In this document: in pieces, positions 45,259-53,766 of the stretch
Layout: every line of letters begins with the position of its first letter
Position numbering within the stretch: the first letter of the stretch is position 1
Assembly: GCF_003334855.1 (NCBI RefSeq)
Contig: NZ_QOWE01000032.1
Location: 40,979-104,978, forward strand
DNA length: 64,000 bases
Source: Larkinella punicea
GTDB taxonomy: Bacteria; Bacteroidota; Bacteroidia; Cytophagales; Spirosomataceae
Direction of reading: 5' to 3'
Translations under genes and position numbers: made by a program
The notes under the pieces: model-generated
What the model was told of the DNA's origin: nothing
The model's database searches: none
Seen by the model: the letters and a program-made list of their open reading frames with translations, nothing else

Positions 45259-46604
45259 TGCCAACGACTGCCGGAACCATTCGTCAGGAACGCACCATAC
45301 TGCTTGAATCAACGGGCTCCCGGCCCGTTGATTTCTGGCAAAAAAAAGCCCTGGGCTGGGCCATGAGCCAGTATGACCACGTTGTGTTGTTCAACAACAA
45401 TCAGGCGTCAATTTCGAATGCAGCCCTTCCTTACCCCGGTTTCCCGAACCGATTGGCCGCCGGGATGTATCAACCGGTTGCGTTCTCCCCCGACGTCGAT
45501 CCGTTCCAAACGCTGTTTCGACACCACCTGCAACACCCGGATTTTCTGGTTGGCTATTTTGGCTACGATCTAAAAAACCGGATCGAACCGCTGGTCAGTC
45601 GGCATGAAAATACGTTCGGATTTCCGGAAATCTATTTTTTCCAGCCCCTCCACCTCATCGATTTTGACGACGATCGCCTGACCGTTCGCTCGTGGGGAAA
45701 CCCGGATGCGGTGATCGACGCGATTCTGGCCGATTCAGCGACAGCATCGCCCTTTACACCGAAGTACCAAACGGAAAATCAGGTACAAAACCGGGTTTCA
45801 CCGGACGAATACCGCCAAACCGTTCGCCAGATTCAACAGGACATTATCGACGGTACAGTTTACGAATTGAATTATTGCATCGAGTTTTTCATTGAAAACA
45901 CCGTAATTGATCCGCTAACGGTATATGACGACTTGACGAAACGCTCGCCGATGCCTTTTTCGCATTTCCAGCGAATCCGAAACCAGTACGTCATCGGCGC
46001 ATCACCCGAGCGGTTTTTGAAAAAAGAAGGCACGCGGCTCATTTCCCAACCCATCAAAGGCACCATCCGGCGCGGAACGACACCCGACGAAGATGCGCAG
46101 TTCCGGCAGCAACTCCGCAGCAGTGAAAAAGAGCAGGCCGAAAACCTAATGATTGTCGATCTGGTCCGCAACGACCTGGCGCGCAGTGCCGAAACCGGCA
46201 GCGTTCAGGTGGACGAGTTATTCGGCATCTACCCGTTTCAGCAGTTGTTTCAGATGATTTCGACAGTCTCCGCCACCATCCGAAGCGACTTGCCCTTCAC
46301 CGAAGCCATCCGCCACGCCTTTCCGATGGGCAGCATGACGGGTGCGCCCAAAGTCCGGGCCATGGAGTTGATCGATCAATACGAAGCAAGTCGGCGAGGC
46401 CTGTATTCAGGGGCCGCCGGTTTCATTACACCGGAGGGCGACTTTGACTTTAACGTCATGATTCGGAGTATTTTCTACAACGCCGACACCGGCACAGTTT
46501 CGTTTTCTGTCGGAAGCGCCATCACCTACGACGCTGATCCTCAGCAAGAGTATGAGGAGTGTCTGCTGAAAGCAGAAGCCATGAGGTCAGTTTTCCAGGG
46601 GTAG
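45258..46604 (+). CDS. pabB: Aminodeoxychorismate synthase component I
   Basis: 448 aa. The chorismate-binding half is typical: 'YVIGASPERFLKKEGTRLISQPIKGTIRRG', 'ENLMIVDLVRNDLARSAETGSV', 'AFPMGSMTGAPKVRAMELID' and 'GLYSGAAGFI'. The lysine in 'PIKGT' is the PabB-specific residue that is Ala in anthranilate synthase (TrpE), so aminodeoxychorismate synthase is preferred. It makes the precursor of p-aminobenzoate for folate. No pabA or pabC is adjacent; coupling to the NYN-CSD gene is unusual. Confidence 0.92.
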   Translation: MPTTAGTIRQERTILLESTGSRPVDFWQKKALGWAMSQYDHVVLFNNNQASISNAALPYPGFPNRLAAGMYQPVAFSPDVDPFQTLFRHHLQHPDFLVGYFGYDLKNRIEPLVSRHENTFGFPEIYFFQPLHLIDFDDDRLTVRSWGNPDAVIDAILADSATASPFTPKYQTENQVQNRVSPDEYRQTVRQIQQDIIDGTVYELNYCIEFFIENTVIDPLTVYDDLTKRSPMPFSHFQRIRNQYVIGASPERFLKKEGTRLISQPIKGTIRRGTTPDEDAQFRQQLRSSEKEQAENLMIVDLVRNDLARSAETGSVQVDELFGIYPFQQLFQMISTVSATIRSDLPFTEAIRHAFPMGSMTGAPKVRAMELIDQYEASRRGLYSGAAGFITPEGDFDFNVMIRSIFYNADTGTVSFSVGSAITYDADPQQEYEECLLKAEAMRSVFQG

Positions 46605-46639
46605 TTTCGTAAAATAATACAATTAAGTACAGATCAGGC

Positions 46640-46670
46640 TTGTATTTATCAAAAATTCGCCTTACTTTTG
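46640..46670 (+). promoter_or_regulatory. Promoter for the DEAD-box helicase gene
   Basis: TTG at 46640-46642, a 20-nt spacer and TACTTTTG at 46663-46670. It is the only good promoter between pabB and the helicase, and predicts a leader of about 318 nt. Confidence 0.65.
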
Positions 46671-46676
46671 CAACAG

Positions 46677-46994
46677 TTTTCAAGCGGACATCCGTCCGAT
46701 CTCTGTAAAAGATACTCTTCATGGGATTTTTTCTATTACCACAGAGCTGCACGGATGTCAACCGGTTAGGGGTTTAACATTCGTTGGGCGCATCTGTTGG
46801 GGCAATTGCATTGGTGAATCAAGTTTCACTTTGGGCTAAGCTGGGCATTTTCGGGGGTTCCTTCACGTTTGTATCTCAAATTTTCACGTATCGTACGCCG
46901 ATTTTTCGCAATCGGATCTGCATGGCCGTGCAGCACGAGCACTTCTGCCGATAAACGCTTGTATCAGTTTCATTTTTAAAAACTCTTACAAGTT
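46677..46994 (+). promoter_or_regulatory. Long structured 5' leader of the DEAD-box helicase mRNA
   Basis: About 318 nt without a credible ORF. Several stems are visible: GACATCCGT (46687-46695) with ACGGATGTC (46751-46759), CCGATT (46898-46903) with AATCGG (46910-46915), and CTGCA (46918-46922) with TGCAG (46929-46933). Long leaders are known on cold-shock-type DEAD-box helicase mRNAs in other bacteria, where they serve autoregulation. That role here is inference. No known riboswitch is recognised. Confidence 0.5.
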
Positions 46995-48881
46995 ATGACT
47001 CCTGAAATCATTGAACAGGAAATTATTGTTACGCCGGGAATTCCACAGCGGACATTCGCCGATCTGAACCTTTCAGATGAAATTTTACAAGCGGTTACTG
47101 AAATGGGATTCGTACATCCCTCTCCCATTCAGGCCGAAGCCATCCCTCCCATTCTTGCCGGTCGCGACGTGATTGGTCAGGCGCAGACGGGAACCGGAAA
47201 AACCGCAGCCTTTGGTATTCCAGCCATCAACATGATTGATGTGGCCGAACGCCATCCGCAGGTGCTGATTCTGTGTCCAACCCGCGAACTGGCCGTCCAG
47301 GTTTCGGAAGAGATCCGGAAATTATCGAAATTTAAAAGAGGAATCCGCATCGAAGCCATCTACGGTGGTGATTCGATCGATCGCCAGATCAAGTCGCTGA
47401 AAACCGGTGTTCACATCGTGATCGGTACGCCGGGTCGCGTCATGGACCACATGGAGCGCCGGACGCTGAAACTGGACAACGTCCGGATGATGATTCTGGA
47501 TGAAGCCGACGAAATGCTCGACATGGGCTTCCGCGACGACATCGAAAGCATTCTGGAAGACATGCCGGAAGAACGTCAGACGATTCTGTTCTCGGCCACG
47601 ATGTCGAAACCGATCATGACGATCACCCAGCGTTTCCAGAAAGAGCCCGTTCTGGTGAAAGTGGTTCGGAACGAGTTGACCGCCCAGAACATCGAGCAGG
47701 TTTTCTTCGAAGTGAAACCTAAAGCGAAAGTGGAAGTGATGTGCCGTCTGATCGACATGCACAACCTGAACCTGCTGCTGGTTTTCTGTAACCAGAAGAA
47801 ACGCGTCGACGAAATCGTTGAAGATCTGCAAGTCCGTGGGTATCAGGCTGAAGGCTTGCACGGTGACTTGCGTCAGGCCCAACGGAATAACGTAATGTCG
47901 AAATTCCGGTCGGGTGTTACCAACATTCTGGTTGCCACCGACGTAGCCGCCCGCGGTATTGACGTTGACAATGTGGACGCCGTTATTAACTACGACATTC
48001 CCCTGGACGAAGAATATTACGTACACCGGATTGGCCGGACCGGCCGCGCCGGCAAGTCGGGTAAAGCTTTCTCGCTGGTGGGTAAAGACGAAAAATACCG
48101 TCTGCGCGAAATCCAGAACTACACCAAAGTTCGGATCGAAAAAGGGGTTATTCCTTCCTTCGAAGACATCGTTGGACTGCGTAAAGCCCGTTTTATTGAG
48201 CAGGTAAAACAAAGCATCGAAAGCAGCACCGATCTGAATCTGTATGACGATCTGCTAACGGCTCTGCATCATTCCGGTTTTTCCACCGAACAAATCGTTT
48301 CGGCCCTGGTGAAACGCGGGATGGGGATCGAGAAAAATGAATTCTCAGACCAGAATCTGGGCCATGACGATGATCGTCGGGAACGGAAAGAAGGCGGATC
48401 ACGCTTTGGTGATCGCGGTGGACGGGGCGAAAGCACTGGACGCTTCGGTGATCGGAGTCGCGGAGAAAGCGGTTCCCGTTTTGGTGATCGCGGTGGCCGC
48501 AGCGAAGGCCCCGGCCGGTTCAGCGAACGCGGCACCCGCGGTGAAAGCCGTTTCGGTGACCGGGAACGTACCCCCCGTTTTGGTGCCCGGGAAGAAGGTC
48601 GCAAATTCGAGCGCGATGATAACCGCGCCCCCCGCGAGCAGGAAGCGAACATGACCCGGCTGTTTGTCAGCGTCGGTCGTCGTGATTTCATCCGTCCGGG
48701 CGACATCGTTGGTGCCATTGCCGGCGAAGCCAACATTCCGGGCAGCAGCATCGGTCACATCGACATTTTCGACAAACATACCTACGTTGACGTTCCCCGC
48801 GATGTAGCCAATCGGGTGGTGGATGTCATGGAAGGAAATACGATCAAAGGCAAACGCGTTCAGATTGAAGTCGCACGCTAA
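46995..48881 (+). CDS. DEAD-box RNA helicase with DbpA-like RNA-binding domain
   Basis: 628 aa. Core motifs run in order: Q motif region 'GFVHPSPIQAEAIPP', 'AQTGTGKTAAFG' (I), 'PTRELAVQ' (Ia), 'DEADEMLDMGF' (II), 'SATMSK' (III), 'VATDVAARGIDV' (V) and 'HRIGRTGRAG' (VI). A disordered Arg/Gly/Asp-rich stretch with repeated 'RFGDRG' units (~455-545) follows, then a C-terminal RNA-binding domain ('RLFVSVGRRDFIRPGDIVGAIAGEA', 'IDIFDKHTYVDVP') like those of DbpA/CsdA. It unwinds RNA in ribosome assembly or decay. Long leader upstream; terminator at 48902-48935. Confidence 0.95.
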   Translation: MTPEIIEQEIIVTPGIPQRTFADLNLSDEILQAVTEMGFVHPSPIQAEAIPPILAGRDVIGQAQTGTGKTAAFGIPAINMIDVAERHPQVLILCPTRELAVQVSEEIRKLSKFKRGIRIEAIYGGDSIDRQIKSLKTGVHIVIGTPGRVMDHMERRTLKLDNVRMMILDEADEMLDMGFRDDIESILEDMPEERQTILFSATMSKPIMTITQRFQKEPVLVKVVRNELTAQNIEQVFFEVKPKAKVEVMCRLIDMHNLNLLLVFCNQKKRVDEIVEDLQVRGYQAEGLHGDLRQAQRNNVMSKFRSGVTNILVATDVAARGIDVDNVDAVINYDIPLDEEYYVHRIGRTGRAGKSGKAFSLVGKDEKYRLREIQNYTKVRIEKGVIPSFEDIVGLRKARFIEQVKQSIESSTDLNLYDDLLTALHHSGFSTEQIVSALVKRGMGIEKNEFSDQNLGHDDDRRERKEGGSRFGDRGGRGESTGRFGDRSRGESGSRFGDRGGRSEGPGRFSERGTRGESRFGDRERTPRFGAREEGRKFERDDNRAPREQEANMTRLFVSVGRRDFIRPGDIVGAIAGEANIPGSSIGHIDIFDKHTYVDVPRDVANRVVDVMEGNTIKGKRVQIEVAR

Positions 48882-48901
48882 GCTGTCTGACTACTAACTA
48901 T

Positions 48902-48935
48902 AAAAAAGCCGCTCTGGATTCAGAGCGGCTTTTTT
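48902..48935 (+). terminator. Rho-independent terminator after the DEAD-box gene
   Basis: A perfect 15-bp stem (48902-48916 with 48921-48935), loop GATT, GC-rich core GCCGCTCTG and flanking A and T runs; bidirectional in form. Confidence 0.93.
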
Positions 48936-48939
48936 ATAG

Positions 48940-49012
48940 TCGAGAAAAGAAGAAAGAAAATGAAGAACAGTACAGTACTCTTTCTTCTCTATTCTTTCTT
49001 CTTTCTTCTCGA
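48940..49012. repeat. Heptad-repeat hairpin E (GA-rich type)
   Basis: Arms at about 48940-48973 and 48975-49012 are largely complementary purine/pyrimidine tracts, differing by 4 nt in length. The right arm in complement reads as 7-nt units CGAGAAG, AAAGAAG, AAAGAAT, AGAGAAG, AAAGAGT. It sits between the helicase terminator and the stop of the convergent copper-monooxygenase-like gene. Confidence 0.65.
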
Positions 49013-49017
49013 AAAAA

Positions 49018-50403
49018 CTAATCTTCCAGATAATACCCAAAAATAATCCCCATTTCATCCTCGCTGGTTAGCCCGAAGCTGACGTCTTTGGCGGTGGTAT
49101 TATTGTAGGTAATTTCTGAAATAAGTCCTTCTCCTTTGGCCAGTAAAATGGGGGTAGTAAAGGTTTTAATTTCAGGGTGTTCCCAGTTCGTGGACGTATA
49201 AATCACTTCGCCGTCCCGCGCTCCGCCCTTAATCTTGATCACAAATTTCTCAGCTAGTTTGTGCGTGTGTGAGGTTAAAACCAGTACTTTGACCGGTTTG
49301 GTCATCAAAAAAGTTTTGGAAAGTGTAACGCGCTTATTGGCCGGAATAGACAAATCATTGTTGGTGAAATCCATGGTCTTCACCACATTCTTCACTTTGG
49401 CTTTATCGGTCGTATATAGGTTTACAAACACTTCGCCGGTAATGGAAGTGTTGGATTTATTAACGTAATGCGAGTTAAAATCCATCGTCGTATTAGCCGG
49501 TATTAACAAGGCCGTTCCTTCGGGAAAAGCGTAGTCGATATAAGGCGCCTGAATACCGATGAAATAGACATGATTCTGCATCGAGAGCGCCGTCAGCAGG
49601 TTGTACGAATTGTCCGGATTTCGAAGATCCCGAATCTGATTCAGAGCAGGCAGGTTCTGGTTATTCCGGAAATTGTACATCACAAAATGGTGGCTGTTGT
49701 TCCGCATCTTCACCTCGAACCGGTTTACGTAGACATCCTGCGTATTGCCAATCGACTTCCGCATAAACAACTCCCGCTCGAAATTCGGAATGATGGTAAA
49801 CGGATCCAGTTTGAGCTGGAATCCCTCAGTAGCCGATGGCACCTTTAACCCTTCAAAATCTTCCGCAGCCGGCGTACTGGGCGTCTTGTCGTCCAGCAAA
49901 GTGGAATCGACGACGCTTCCTTCCCGGGGCGCACCGGCTTCGATCCAGCGACGCACAAACTCGATCTGACCCACCGTCAACAATTCTTTACCCAATGGCA
50001 TGGGATTGCCGTAATTGGCTCCGCTGTGGTGACTTGCGGCCGCATTGATTTTGTGGTAGAGCAGACTCTCCAGAGCCGCAAACGGTTTCACACGAAGCAA
50101 ACCGTTGGCTTTGGCCGTTGCATTGGTCGACGCAACCCCAACCAGGTTTTTGTAGGCCACATCGGCCGCCAGCACCAGTTTATGCTGCGCAAACGTCGGG
50201 TCGGCTTCCGAAGAATGGCAGCCGGAAACCGCACAGGTAGGCGTCAAAATCCGTCGTTGCAGTTGGTCAAAACTCGTCACCACCGGTGTCGGTTCGGGGT
50301 CATCAGCGGGATTATCACCCGATTTTTCGCAGGAGGCAATCAGCAGGCTAAGGCCAACAGCGCCGAGCAAACTCAGTTTGAAGGGATGGAAATGGTGTTG
50401 CAT
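49018..50403 (-). CDS. Cytochrome c-like / copper type II monooxygenase-like lipoprotein
   Basis: 461 aa with lipobox IASC (Cys25). Residues ~45-160 resemble a c-type cytochrome: 'CAVSGCH' (C57-X4-C62-H63, wider than CXXCH) and a Met-ligand-like 'GNPMPLG' (M135). Residues ~190-461 place possible copper ligands as in peptidylglycine alpha-hydroxylating monooxygenase: H238-H239 ('SHHF'), H312 ('NSHY'), H379 and H381 ('TSHTHK') and M451 ('EDEMG'). The 381-to-451 spacing of 70 equals that of the known enzyme (H244 to M314). Substrate unknown. Secreted or surface attached. Confidence 0.72.
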   Translation of the reverse strand: MQHHFHPFKLSLLGAVGLSLLIASCEKSGDNPADDPEPTPVVTSFDQLQRRILTPTCAVSGCHSSEADPTFAQHKLVLAADVAYKNLVGVASTNATAKANGLLRVKPFAALESLLYHKINAAASHHSGANYGNPMPLGKELLTVGQIEFVRRWIEAGAPREGSVVDSTLLDDKTPSTPAAEDFEGLKVPSATEGFQLKLDPFTIIPNFERELFMRKSIGNTQDVYVNRFEVKMRNNSHHFVMYNFRNNQNLPALNQIRDLRNPDNSYNLLTALSMQNHVYFIGIQAPYIDYAFPEGTALLIPANTTMDFNSHYVNKSNTSITGEVFVNLYTTDKAKVKNVVKTMDFTNNDLSIPANKRVTLSKTFLMTKPVKVLVLTSHTHKLAEKFVIKIKGGARDGEVIYTSTNWEHPEIKTFTTPILLAKGEGLISEITYNNTTAKDVSFGLTSEDEMGIIFGYYLED

Positions 50404-50410
50404 AAGTCAG

Positions 50411-51184
50411 TTAAAACTTCAGAACAAAATCCTGTTTGGGCTGCTGGCTCCGGAAAAAGACCAACCCGACATAAAAAAGATCGATGGAAATGGTCACCGC
50501 CGGATGCGCCTTGATCGTCTCCCAGGCCTGCTCCATCTCGTCCGACCAGTGAATATCGTCAAAAATAAAACAGGAATCGTTATGTGCTTTCGCAAGACAG
50601 GTTTCAAAATACCGAACGGTGGGTTCAAACCGGTGGTTGGCATCGAAAAAGGCGAAGTCGATGGCAGAAACCGTCTTCAACCGTTCCGGCAGGGTCGTAT
50701 CGATGTTACCGGTTATGATTTCAATAGCCGGTTGGTTCAATTGCTGGAAGTTGCGTCGAGCCACGGCCGCGGTTTGCGGACACCCTTCGAAGGTCAGGAT
50801 TTGTGCCGTGGGAGCCGCCACGGCCTCATACAGCGTTGTGATGCCGAGTGATGTGCCGAGATCGACAATCGTCTGCGAATGGAACCGTTGAATCAGCCGG
50901 TAGATCAACCGTCCGAAACGCGCCGGTTTCTGCGAATTTTTAGCAATATCCCGAATGGCCCGTTCGCGCGACGCATTGATGCGGGAACCCGCCCCAAAAT
51001 CCGTGATTTGAATTCGGGTGGTATCCTTCAACAACTGCTGCTGCAACGCCCGAATGGGCGCAAATTGCGGCTCATCAGGGTTATCACGACGAATGAGACT
51101 GGAATATAGATCAAATACAAACGGCGAATGCAGGGAATGCGCATCGCCAGCCTTCAGGAGAAATTTCAGATAAGCACGAATCAA
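50411..51184 (-). CDS. Class I SAM-dependent methyltransferase
   Basis: 257 aa starting at TTG (51184); no in-frame ATG lies near. A Rossmann methyltransferase core is visible: 'SQTIVDLGTSLGITTLYEAVA' (SAM motif I), 'ILTFEGCPQTAAVARRNF' (motif II, acidic E), 'IDFAFFDANHRFEPTVRYFE' and 'SCFIFDDIHWS', resembling O-methyltransferase-like proteins of Bacteroidota. Preceded by 'AHSLHSPFVFDLY', an N-terminal signature of this group. Substrate unknown. Located 7 nt upstream of the copper-monooxygenase-like gene on the same strand, so probably co-transcribed with it. Confidence 0.82.
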   Translation of the reverse strand: MIRAYLKFLLKAGDAHSLHSPFVFDLYSSLIRRDNPDEPQFAPIRALQQQLLKDTTRIQITDFGAGSRINASRERAIRDIAKNSQKPARFGRLIYRLIQRFHSQTIVDLGTSLGITTLYEAVAAPTAQILTFEGCPQTAAVARRNFQQLNQPAIEIITGNIDTTLPERLKTVSAIDFAFFDANHRFEPTVRYFETCLAKAHNDSCFIFDDIHWSDEMEQAWETIKAHPAVTISIDLFYVGLVFFRSQQPKQDFVLKF

Positions 51185-51225
51185 GAAACAAAAACCGCTA
51201 TCACGGATTTAAAACAGACTATTAA

Positions 51226-51612
51226 TTAATTCAACCGATAAGGAACCACCATCGTGAATTCAGGAATATTGACCCGAAACTGTTTTCCGTCAATAATCCG
51301 TTCCATCAGATAGGTTCCTCCCATTTTGCCAAGACTCGACCGCAGATTGCAGCCCGAAACATACTCGTGCGTTTCGCCCGGCTCCAGAATGGGCTGCTGT
51401 CCAACCACGCCCTCGCCTTCCACTTCCCGCGCCATGCCGTGGGCATCGTAAATAATCCAGTGGCGTCGCAGCAGTTGCACGGTCGATGGCCCTTCGTTTT
51501 CGATGGTAATTCGGTATGTAAACACATAATGCGCCTGTGACGGACTGGAATATTCCGGTTGGTATTCGGTCATCACACTGACCTTGACGCCGTCGGTAAC
51601 TGCCGATATCAT
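51226..51612 (-). CDS. apaG: ApaG family protein
   Basis: 128 aa, full length. The fibronectin-III-like ApaG fold is recognised from 'VSVMTEYQPEYSSPSQAHYVFTYRITIENEG', 'VQLLRRHWIIYDAHG', 'EVEGEGVVGQQPILEPGETHEYVSGC' and 'GGTYLMERI'. ApaG is linked to Co2+/Mg2+ homeostasis and ApaH function in enterics; the molecular role is unclear. Single gene, divergent from ung. Confidence 0.95.
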   Translation of the reverse strand: MISAVTDGVKVSVMTEYQPEYSSPSQAHYVFTYRITIENEGPSTVQLLRRHWIIYDAHGMAREVEGEGVVGQQPILEPGETHEYVSGCNLRSSLGKMGGTYLMERIIDGKQFRVNIPEFTMVVPYRLN

Positions 51613-51704
51613 TTTAGTTACGTGTTGGTAAACACCCTTAAAACGAAAATTAAATTTAAGAGTTTATAATTCCAATTAGCTCACCGATTATTTTCGGTTT
51701 CATC

Positions 51705-51712
51705 TACTTTTG
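51705..51712 (+). promoter_or_regulatory. Promoter -7 element upstream of ung
   Basis: TACTTTTG matches TAnnTTTG and lies about 65 nt before the ung ATG at 51777. The -33 region lacks a clear TTG. Confidence 0.4.
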
Positions 51713-51776
51713 TCAGGATAACGCATGAAATGTTTCGAACGCGTCCATCCTTTACCGAATCTCAAACACCATTTGC

Positions 51777-52442
51777 ATGAAGGTTGTCATTGAACCCTCC
51801 TGGCAGCAGCGGCTGCAAGCTGAATTTGAAAAACCGTATTTCCCCCAGTTGGCCGAATTCGTCCGCCTGGAATACACCACGCACCGGTGCTATCCGCCGG
51901 GCAAACTGATTTTCAACGCTTTCGACAAATGTCCGTTCGATCAGACCAAGGTCGTTATTTTAGGGCAGGACCCGTATCACGGCGAAGGGCAGGCCAACGG
52001 ATTATCGTTTTCGGTCAATGACGGTATCACCAAACCACCCTCACTCGTCAATATTTTTAAAGAAATTCAGGAAGATCTGGGTATACCCGTTCCGAAATCC
52101 GGCAATCTGGAACGCTGGGCGGTTCAGGGCGTTTTGCTCCTCAACGCCACCCTGACGGTGCGGGCCAATCAGGCTGGTTCTCATCAGAACAAAGGCTGGG
52201 AAACTTTTACCGATGCCGCCATTCAGCACCTGTCTGATGAAAAAGAAAACCTGGTTTTTATGCTCTGGGGTGCCTATGCCCAGAAGAAAGGGGCCATTAT
52301 CGATGGCAGCAAACACCTGGTTCTGAAAGCCAAACACCCCTCGCCAATGGCAGCCAATTATGGCGGCTGGTTTGGCACCCGGCATTTTAGCCAGGCCAAT
52401 GCTTACTTACAAAGCAAAGGACTTGAGGAAATCGAGTGGTGA
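51777..52442 (+). CDS. ung: Uracil-DNA glycosylase
   Basis: 221 aa. Family 1 motifs: water-activating loop 'VVILGQDPYHGEGQANGLSFSV', 'LLLNATLTVRANQAGSH' and the DNA-intercalation loop 'KHPSPMAAN' (HPSP). It excises uracil from DNA in base excision repair. Complete and typical. It is convergent with lepB, with heptad hairpin B filling the gap. Confidence 0.97.
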   Translation: MKVVIEPSWQQRLQAEFEKPYFPQLAEFVRLEYTTHRCYPPGKLIFNAFDKCPFDQTKVVILGQDPYHGEGQANGLSFSVNDGITKPPSLVNIFKEIQEDLGIPVPKSGNLERWAVQGVLLLNATLTVRANQAGSHQNKGWETFTDAAIQHLSDEKENLVFMLWGAYAQKKGAIIDGSKHLVLKAKHPSPMAANYGGWFGTRHFSQANAYLQSKGLEEIEW

Positions 52443-52458
52443 TCGACTGTTCAAGTTG

Positions 52459-52559
52459 AAGGAATGTTAAATGTAAAATGATGAATGTTAAATGTAAAAG
52501 TAGTTTCCAATCCAGCACTTTTACATTTAACATTCATCATTTTACATTTAACATTCCTT
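52459..52559. repeat. Heptad-repeat hairpin B (perfect 43-bp arms)
   Basis: Left arm 52459-52501 and right arm 52517-52559 are perfect reverse complements around a 15-nt loop, the same loop length as hairpin A. Units are AATGTTA, AATGTAA, AATGATG, AATGTTA, AATGTAA, then AAGT. Compared with A, 5 of 41 positions differ, all in the variable NNN part and all matched on the other arm. It lies between convergent ung and lepB. Confidence 0.9.
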
Positions 52560-52582
52560 TGTAAACCCTGAACCCGCTTCGG

Positions 52583-53719
52583 TTAGTCAATAATGCGGAA
52601 CAGGCGATTCCAGCGGATTTTATTCAAAACGCTTTCCGGATTGGGGTCGATCGACATCCAGATGAAAACCGCTTTACCCACAATGTGATCGGCCGGCACA
52701 AAGCCCCAATACCGCGAGTCGGCGGAGTTGTGGCGGTTATCGCCCATCATAAAGTAGTAATCCTGCTTGAACGTATACGAAGTAATGGCTTTGCCATCGA
52801 TTTTAATGGAATTTTCGGCCAGTTCAACTTTCTCGTTGCCCTCGTATTTTTGAATCACCGGGCCGTACAAAGCAATATTTTTTTCGTCCAGTTGGATCGT
52901 CGCGCCTTCTTTCGGGATCGTAATCGGGCCGTAATTATCGACATTCCAGGGAAATAGAGACGACTGCGGATACACCGGCTGGAAGGGGTTGACCGATCCT
53001 TTCGGCGAACTCAGGGCTTCGATGCCCTGCACAAAATCCTGTTGCTTCAATAAAGCTGCGGTTTCCGGGGTGGTATGAATCCGGTAGCCGGAGGCATCGT
53101 TGGCGGCAATCGTGTCATTAAACGTTTCCGTACTTTGCTCAAAATCAGTAATATCATACCGCTTGAAGACTTTGGCGCTGATCACCGAGCCGGTCTTCAG
53201 AAAATACTCCGTTTCGGATTTCACCGGATCGGGAAACGCCTGACCGTTGACGAAAACCTTGCGGTCGCGCACTTCCAGCACATCACCCGCAACGCCGATG
53301 CAGCGTTTGATATAATTGGTTTTCAAATCGGTCGGATAGTCTTCGGGCGGGTAGTTGAACACCACGACGTCGCCTTGCTTGACGGATGAGAAACCGGGCA
53401 GACGGTATTGGGGCAGTTGAATCCAGTCGAGGTACGACGGTATGTCGGTCCCCCAGATTTTCTGGTGCGTCAACGGAACCTGCAAAGGCGTTTTCGGTGT
53501 CCGGGTTCCGTAATGCAGTTTACTGACAAACAAAAAATCGCCGACCAGCAGACTTTTTTCCATCGAAGGTGTCGGAATCGTGAACGCTTCCATGAATAGC
53601 CAGCGAATCAGCGTAGCCGCAACCACCGCAAAGACAATGGAATCAATCCACTCACGGAACGGCGATTTATTCTTGACAGTGCGCCGGGTGGCGGTTTCCT
53701 GGTTTTTAACGACAGACAT
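52583..53719 (-). CDS. lepB: Signal peptidase I
   Basis: 378 aa. An N-terminal membrane helix ('DSIVFAVVAATLIRWLFM') precedes the catalytic serine in 'FTIPTPSMEKSLLVGD' and the lysine in 'YIKRCIGVAGDVLEVRD', followed by box E 'MMGDNRHNSADSRYWGFVP'. The extra ~130 residues between boxes D and E are typical for Bacteroidota. It cleaves Sec signal peptides at the outer face of the inner membrane. It is downstream of dapB in a minus-strand block; hairpin C lies between them. Confidence 0.95.
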   Translation of the reverse strand: MSVVKNQETATRRTVKNKSPFREWIDSIVFAVVAATLIRWLFMEAFTIPTPSMEKSLLVGDFLFVSKLHYGTRTPKTPLQVPLTHQKIWGTDIPSYLDWIQLPQYRLPGFSSVKQGDVVVFNYPPEDYPTDLKTNYIKRCIGVAGDVLEVRDRKVFVNGQAFPDPVKSETEYFLKTGSVISAKVFKRYDITDFEQSTETFNDTIAANDASGYRIHTTPETAALLKQQDFVQGIEALSSPKGSVNPFQPVYPQSSLFPWNVDNYGPITIPKEGATIQLDEKNIALYGPVIQKYEGNEKVELAENSIKIDGKAITSYTFKQDYYFMMGDNRHNSADSRYWGFVPADHIVGKAVFIWMSIDPNPESVLNKIRWNRLFRIID

Positions 53720-53766
53720 GATAAATGAATTTCAAATAGTACATGATGACGGGGCCGCCCGCGCGG

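Noticed and set aside
46522..46761. 79-codon minus-strand frame at the pabB 3' end and helicase promoter
   Set aside because: Overlaps pabB and the helicase promoter, with no protein-like features.
47322..48212. 296-codon open frame on the minus strand opposite the DEAD-box helicase
   Set aside because: Fully antisense to a well-supported helicase core; composition is His/Phe/Val-rich as expected for a mirror frame, with no domain or promoter.
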